From contig DAXG01000009.1 of assembly GCA_002506275.1 (NCBI GenBank), positions 1-8,978 on the forward strand: a stretch of DNA of 8,978 nucleotides. Direction: 5' to 3'. The notes below the pieces were generated by a model, which saw only the letters and a program-made list of their open reading frames with translations, had not been told where the DNA came from and ran no database searches. The translations under genes and the position numbers were made by a program. Shown here one piece after another: positions 5,151-8,978 of this stretch. Within the stretch, counting starts at the first letter, position 1, and each line of letters starts with the position of its first letter. Origin of the DNA: Euryarchaeota archaeon UBA259. Lineage in GTDB: Archaea; Thermoplasmatota; Poseidoniia; Poseidoniales; Poseidoniaceae.

Positions 5151-6380
5151 ATGGCTGGCCTTGCTGAATACGGATTTATCATACTTGGAACGGCATTGGG
5201 CTTAGGTATTGGTTGGCTTTTGGCGAAGAACCGGTACTCTGGTGACGTGATACGTGCTGAGGCTCAAGTTGCAGCGATTTCGTTGAGTAAAGATTCAATG
5301 TTGGCCGAAATGCAAAGCGTGGCAACCAACGTCGCTCGACAAAATTCAGAAGATTTTCTACGGCTTGCTGAGGAACGACTCGGCAAGGTTGAATCTGAAT
5401 CGGCAAAGGATCACGTGGCTCGAAAGAAAGAGGTGGAGTCCCTGGTGACGCCTATCAAGGAACACCTTGAGAAATTGGAAAAGGCAACCAGTGAGATGGA
5501 ACTCAAGCGCGAAGGAGCGTATCAGGGGTTGAAGCGAACTGCGGACATGCTCCATCAACAAACTGTGGATCTTCGCGATACAAATGTGCAATTGTCAACA
5601 GCTCTCAGAGGCTCAGTCAAGGCCAGAGGGAATTGGGGGCAAGTGGCTCTCAAGAACATCGCTGAGGCAGCAGGAATGCTCGAACACTGCGATTTTGATA
5701 CAGAAGTCACGCTCAAGTCCGGCGCTGGTGGTGCACGGGTGGACCTCCTGGCCAACATTCCCAACGGAGGAAGCATTCCGGTCGATTCGAAAGTACCACT
5801 CGCTGCTTACTGGGACGGATTGGAATTGGAAGACAGTAACGCTCGAGCTGTGAAGATGAAAGAGCACGCCAAAGCAGTGAAAAAACACATTGACGACTTG
5901 GTGGACCGAGACTACCCTCGCCTTCTGGATGGGGTTGACTTTACGGTGATGTTTATCCCGGCTGAACCGATTCTCTCTACCGCTTTTGAGTATGAACCAA
6001 CGCTCCAAGAGTATGCTTTCAACAAGCATGTTCTCATCGTCACTCCGGTGACGCTTATCGCGTTACTGCGTACGGTTGGACTGTACTGGCAACAGCAATC
6101 AATGGCGGATAATGCAAAAGAAATACACAAGAAAGCCCGAGAATTTTATGACCGAGTCAGCAAGTTCAGTCATGATTTAGCGAAAATGGGTCGAGGAATC
6201 AATACCGTTGTTGGCGCCTACAACGATGCGGTAGGCTCGTACGATGGCAGTGTGATTCCAAGTGGGCGTCGCCTCGAGGAACTGAAACTGGCAGACGGGG
6301 CCCAACGAAAGTTGGCTGAGTTACCGGATGCAGCAGTACCAAGAACAGTCAAACAGATTTCGTCGGAAGAAGACGAATAA
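5151..6380 (+). CDS. rmuC: RmuC-family DNA recombination protein
   Basis: The 409-residue product has one N-terminal membrane helix (about 8-25, GFIILGTALGLGIGWLLA), a long helical and probably coiled-coil part (about 30-150), and the RmuC domain (about 155-370). The domain shows RGNWGQVALKNIAEAAGM (159-176) and the nuclease-like pattern RVD198 ... VD212SK214, matching the PD-(D/E)xK-type fold proposed for RmuC. FTVMFIPAEP (264-273), TPVTLIALLRTVG (298-310) and a C-terminal helical region ending in an acidic tail follow. In Escherichia coli, RmuC limits rearrangement at short inverted repeats; the catalytic activity remains poorly defined. ATG 5151 is chosen because the membrane helix starts right after it; a TTG at 5091 would add 20 residues with no hydrophobic or family signature and would begin directly at the rpl15e stop. 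The protein is shorter than the E. coli one (about 475 residues). The family is mainly bacterial, so lateral gain by an ancestor is likely. It converges with the small membrane gene 2 bases later. Confidence 0.92.
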   Translation: MAGLAEYGFIILGTALGLGIGWLLAKNRYSGDVIRAEAQVAAISLSKDSMLAEMQSVATNVARQNSEDFLRLAEERLGKVESESAKDHVARKKEVESLVTPIKEHLEKLEKATSEMELKREGAYQGLKRTADMLHQQTVDLRDTNVQLSTALRGSVKARGNWGQVALKNIAEAAGMLEHCDFDTEVTLKSGAGGARVDLLANIPNGGSIPVDSKVPLAAYWDGLELEDSNARAVKMKEHAKAVKKHIDDLVDRDYPRLLDGVDFTVMFIPAEPILSTAFEYEPTLQEYAFNKHVLIVTPVTLIALLRTVGLYWQQQSMADNAKEIHKKAREFYDRVSKFSHDLAKMGRGINTVVGAYNDAVGSYDGSVIPSGRRLEELKLADGAQRKLAELPDAAVPRTVKQISSEEDE

Positions 6381-6382
6381 TT

Positions 6383-6613
6383 TCACAATGCAGTCTTGAA
6401 TCCCATAGCTCGGACAACGCACCATCCAGCACGTGCTTCCCATATGGAGAAAGAGCCACCAAGAAGGCTACCTGCGACGGCTACCCAAGCGATAGAAGGA
6501 AGAATGCCAGTTGCGGCAATAAGCCCGAGAACAATTCCGCCAAATACGGTTGCGATACCAATTCTCAAACGGAATGCTTTACCTGCAGCGCCGATGTTAC
6601 ATGTGAGTGCCAT
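6383..6613 (-). CDS. Small two-helix membrane protein, DUF2892-like
   Basis: The 76-residue product begins MALTCNIGAAGKAFRLRIG, followed by two hydrophobic helices (about 18-38 and 41-57) and a short tail, GWCVVRAMGFKTAL. The N-I-G...R...G opening, the paired helices and the G-x-C...G-x-x-T ending recall the DUF2892 family of small inner-membrane proteins, sometimes fused to rhodanese. This is a pattern match by eye, not a search result. Cys5 and Cys65 are the only cysteines. A TTG at 6622 would add three residues, but ATG 6613 is 27 bases from a good TATA-like run and fits a leaderless start. The opposite strand is also open over this stretch (6396-6635), but its product lacks any recognisable organisation. 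Function unknown. The stop lies 2 bases from that of rmuC, tail to tail. Confidence 0.7.
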   Translation of the reverse strand: MALTCNIGAAGKAFRLRIGIATVFGGIVLGLIAATGILPSIAWVAVAGSLLGGSFSIWEARAGWCVVRAMGFKTAL

Positions 6614-6635
6614 ATCAAACAAAACTGCCTTGTAG

Positions 6636-6647
6636 TATATGAATAAA
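6636..6647 (-). promoter_or_regulatory. TATA-like element for the small membrane protein gene
   Basis: The minus strand reads TTTATTCATATA, ending 23 bases before ATG 6613. Transcription would begin at or a few bases before that ATG, so the mRNA would be leaderless or nearly so. No Shine-Dalgarno motif lies directly before the ATG, which is consistent. The element lies in the 157-base divergent gap 6614-6770, whose remaining part shows no equally good TATA box for the plus-strand gene; a weak TTTGATT lies at 6724-6730. Confidence 0.45.
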
Positions 6648-6757
6648 TGTTTTCTGACTTACGTTCTCCAACGGCATCGTTCTCTTCTCCACCTTTCAGT
6701 CGTGTAGGTAGGTTGACCTTCCGTTTGATTCGTGAGGAATGTTTTTGATTCACTCTG

Positions 6758-6765
6758 GGGTGAGG
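6758..6765 (+). promoter_or_regulatory. Ribosome binding site of the PhoX-like gene
   Basis: GGGTGAGG is followed by AAATC and ATG 6771, a strong Shine-Dalgarno match at normal spacing. It fixes the start at 6771 rather than at the in-frame GTG 6732, because the signal peptide begins directly after it. Confidence 0.7.
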
Positions 6766-6770
6766 AAATC

Positions 6771-8918
6771 ATGCGTACCAAGTCCAACTTGATTCTTCTC
6801 TCCATTGGCTTACTGCTTGCGCTCAACATTTCTCCTTTCGTGATGGCCCAAGGAGGTGAAGATGCGACTCCGGAATCGATGACCCGGATCATGATGCTTC
6901 CCCCCGAGGCAGAGGTCACTGGAATGCACATCGATGCAAACGGTAACTTCTTTGTCAATGCCATGCATCCTGATGAAGACAACTACAAGGCAACAATTGG
7001 AGTCATCAACGGTATTGACTGGAATGATCTTCCCGAAACAGTTCCTGAACTGGCCTCCTCAAGCAGTGCGGATGATATTTGGCACGGTATTCGAACATCT
7101 TACGGAGACTATCAGGTGATTTTGCAAAGCGGAGATGCACTTTCCGAAGGCGGCGTTGCAGGAGGAATATACGCAGCCGACGATGAAAGCCAGATTTTAA
7201 TCAGCAAGAAACCAGACTACAATGCCTTTGTTCCATTGAACGTCGATGCCACACACGGTTATCTCTACACCGCTTGGGAAGACCGTCCGGCAGGTCTCAG
7301 TCAATTGGAACTCGAATGGGACAGTTCCTCCTCCGAGTGGGCCGTGTTGAGCAGCAAGATGTTGAACCTCAGCAGTATCAACGGCGGCTGGGTGTTCTGT
7401 TTCGGCAGCATGAGTCCTTGGGGGTCCCCGCTTTTTTCAGAGGAACTGTATTTCGACAACACTCAATTTTGGAACGATGACAGTTTCAGGTACCATTCGG
7501 ATCAAACGAAGTTAGAGAATTATCTCGGTCACTATCCGAACCCTTACGATTATGGGTACATCGTCGAAATCGAGAACGCAACGACCGCCGAACCTGATTT
7601 CGTACGGCATCTTTCTATGGGCCGCTACTCTCACGAAAATGCAGCCGTCATGCCAGATGAACGAACCGTCTATCTTACCGACGATGGCTATGAAACGGTT
7701 CTGTTCAAATTTGTAGCAAACACAGCAGGCGACCTCAGTGCAGGCACGCTTTACGGTGCGAAAGTCACTCAAGACATCACGAGAGACTCTTCTGTAACAG
7801 GGTTCGACGTAGAGTGGATGGAAATGGCTTCATCTTCAAACGATGAAATCCGAACCTGGATTGATGAATACAACGGCATCACAGCAGATGATTTCGTTCC
7901 AGGTCAGAACTCGTACATTACAGATGATGAGATCAATGATTGGGCTGAAGGGCGTTTGAATAAGGACCTCAACGGTGACGGTACAATTGGATATGCAAAC
8001 GATGACAGAGTCCCTTTCCTCGAGTCACGCAAAGCAGCAGCAGCACTTGGTGCTACGGATGAATGGAGTAAGATGGAAGGTGTTGCATTCAATCCAAACG
8101 TGCCTGATAGTCTCTACCTTGCGATGTCGAGAATTGAATCGGCCATGACCGATGGACAAGACGACATCGATGTTTCACTGAATTCCTGTGGCATCGTCTA
8201 CCGAATGGCGTTTGGCAATGGATGGGATGTCAACCGTATTGACCCAGTCATTTCCGGAGGCCCTTACACCTCTTCGGCTCAATACGAATGCGATGTAAAC
8301 AACCTTGCTGGCCCTGACAATCTTCTGGTTCTTGATGATGGTCGTCTCCTCATTGGCGAGGACACCAACAAGCATGAAAGCAACATGGTATGGCTGTGGG
8401 GCGAGAAATCTGAACCATTGGAAGCTGCTGGTAACATCACCGTAAATTCAGTTCAACTTCGAAATACACCTTCAAGCAACGCCTCAACTTGGGGCTACAA
8501 TTACCAAGCAGAAGTGGACGAACTTCAGACAGGCTTGACTTATACCGCATTGATTGTCGTTAAGGACCTTGAAACTGAAGAGTGGAAGGGCATCTGGTGG
8601 TGGAACGGCATTGAAGAAAACGGCGAACAATACGGACACAACTTTTCCTTGGAGAAAGGATGTTACTCGGTACTTGCATCCCTCTACGAAAGCACCGACC
8701 TCAGTACCGATGTCAAGAACGCTACCGTACTGTCAGATTCAGAAGCAGAGTTCATTGTTGGAAGTGGGACATGCGTCGATGGCATTTATTCAAACGAGGT
8801 TTTCGATTCACAAGAGGATATGGACGATCGGACTGAAGACAATGTCCCTGGATTTGGCGTTCTGCTCAGCATGGTGGCTTTACTTGGAGCAGTTATGTTC
8901 ACAAACCGTAAGCGATGA
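6771..8918 (+). CDS. Secreted PhoX/DUF839-family protein with PGF-CTERM-type tail
   Basis: The 715-residue product has a signal peptide (1-26, LILLSIGLLLALNISPFVMA) and a large beta-rich domain with DUF839/PhoX signatures in order. These are C210FGSMSPWGSPLFSEE225 (known PhoX pattern C-x3-x-T-P-W-G-T...EE, with the iron-ligand Cys kept), GRYSHENAAV (284-293), VYLTDDG (300-306), DLSAGTLYGAK (321-331), GATDEWSKMEGVAF (427-440) and GPDNLL (514-519) with IGED (528-531). PhoX enzymes of marine bacteria are calcium/iron alkaline phosphatases that free phosphate from organic esters outside the cell. DLNGDGTIGYANDD (399-412) looks like an EF-hand or dockerin-type calcium loop. Residues about 555-680 may form an extra beta-sandwich domain. 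The C-terminus is VPGFG (692-696), a hydrophobic stretch (about 697-710) and NRKR, a PGF-CTERM-type signal for archaeosortase processing and lipid attachment. Unlike bacterial PhoX, no twin-arginine motif is seen in the signal peptide. Phosphatase activity is an inference; DUF839 members with other roles exist. Confidence 0.8.
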   Translation: MRTKSNLILLSIGLLLALNISPFVMAQGGEDATPESMTRIMMLPPEAEVTGMHIDANGNFFVNAMHPDEDNYKATIGVINGIDWNDLPETVPELASSSSADDIWHGIRTSYGDYQVILQSGDALSEGGVAGGIYAADDESQILISKKPDYNAFVPLNVDATHGYLYTAWEDRPAGLSQLELEWDSSSSEWAVLSSKMLNLSSINGGWVFCFGSMSPWGSPLFSEELYFDNTQFWNDDSFRYHSDQTKLENYLGHYPNPYDYGYIVEIENATTAEPDFVRHLSMGRYSHENAAVMPDERTVYLTDDGYETVLFKFVANTAGDLSAGTLYGAKVTQDITRDSSVTGFDVEWMEMASSSNDEIRTWIDEYNGITADDFVPGQNSYITDDEINDWAEGRLNKDLNGDGTIGYANDDRVPFLESRKAAAALGATDEWSKMEGVAFNPNVPDSLYLAMSRIESAMTDGQDDIDVSLNSCGIVYRMAFGNGWDVNRIDPVISGGPYTSSAQYECDVNNLAGPDNLLVLDDGRLLIGEDTNKHESNMVWLWGEKSEPLEAAGNITVNSVQLRNTPSSNASTWGYNYQAEVDELQTGLTYTALIVVKDLETEEWKGIWWWNGIEENGEQYGHNFSLEKGCYSVLASLYESTDLSTDVKNATVLSDSEAEFIVGSGTCVDGIYSNEVFDSQEDMDDRTEDNVPGFGVLLSMVALLGAVMFTNRKR

Positions 8919-8920
8919 TC

Positions 8921-8943
8921 GATTGGCTCGAAGCGAGTAAATC
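8921..8943. other. Imperfect hairpin just after the PhoX-like gene
   Basis: GATTGGCTCG, the loop AAG and CGAGTAAATC can pair over ten positions with one mismatch and one G-T pair, starting 2 bases after the stop at 8918. It may mark the transcript end or stabilise the 3' end, but there is no T-run, which is the usual archaeal terminator feature. The remaining 35 bases to the window edge (8944-8978) show no feature I can support. Confidence 0.3.
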
Positions 8944-8978
8944 CAACGGTAGCGTCTGTACTGGGGGACTGAACACCC

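Noticed and set aside
6396..6635. 79-residue reading frame opposite the small membrane gene
   Set aside because: The product is rich in Pro/Ala/Arg without any recognisable organisation, whereas the minus strand encodes two clear membrane helices with a TATA-like element at the right distance.
8941..8978. tRNA-like look of AACGGTAGCG near the window end
   Set aside because: It recalls a D-loop, but no acceptor stem, anticodon stem-loop of seven bases or T-loop can be built in the bases available.

Overview
The window looks like a piece of a planktonic euryarchaeal chromosome, most plausibly Marine Group II/III (Candidatus Poseidoniia) or a close relative. The evidence is a complete archaeal/eukaryote-type ribosomal protein L15e, a secreted protein ending in a PGF-CTERM-type sorting tail, thrombospondin type 3 (aspartate-rich, calcium-binding type) repeats in a surface protein, archaeal-style TATA elements, and bacterial-type genes (RmuC, SpoU methyltransferase, TlpA/ResA-like lipoprotein) embedded among them. 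The lineage is inferred from style, not from a marker tree. No RNA gene, CRISPR array, insertion sequence or prophage gene was seen.

Layout, left to right. (1) 22-1041, minus: a one-pass membrane protein with an outside thrombospondin-3 region and an inside coiled coil. (2) 1132-1632, plus, divergent from it: a thioredoxin-fold lipoprotein with CSQC. Its stop codon overlaps that of (3) 1629-3149, minus: a zinc-finger HNH nuclease whose nuclease core is flanked by two related copies of a small domain. (4) 3229-3942, minus: a SpoU/TrmH-family RNA 2'-O-ribose methyltransferase, upstream of the nuclease on the same strand. (5) 3993-4364, plus, divergent: a single-domain rhodanese. (6) 4488-5090, plus: rpl15e. 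(7) 5151-6380, plus: rmuC. (8) 6383-6613, minus: a small two-helix membrane protein resembling DUF2892. (9) 6771-8918, plus: a large secreted PhoX/DUF839-type protein with a PGF-CTERM tail.

How the genes fit together. There is no single pathway. Three exported proteins use three different anchors: a transmembrane helix, a lipid on cysteine and a sortase-type tail. The PhoX-like protein suggests phosphate scavenging from organic phosphate. The methyltransferase and L15e belong to translation. RmuC and the HNH protein act on DNA or nucleic acid. The least familiar gene is the HNH protein with its internal domain duplication, and it is the best candidate for something undescribed. Genes are tightly packed, with no gap above 160 bases, and both leaderless and Shine-Dalgarno-led starts seem to be used.
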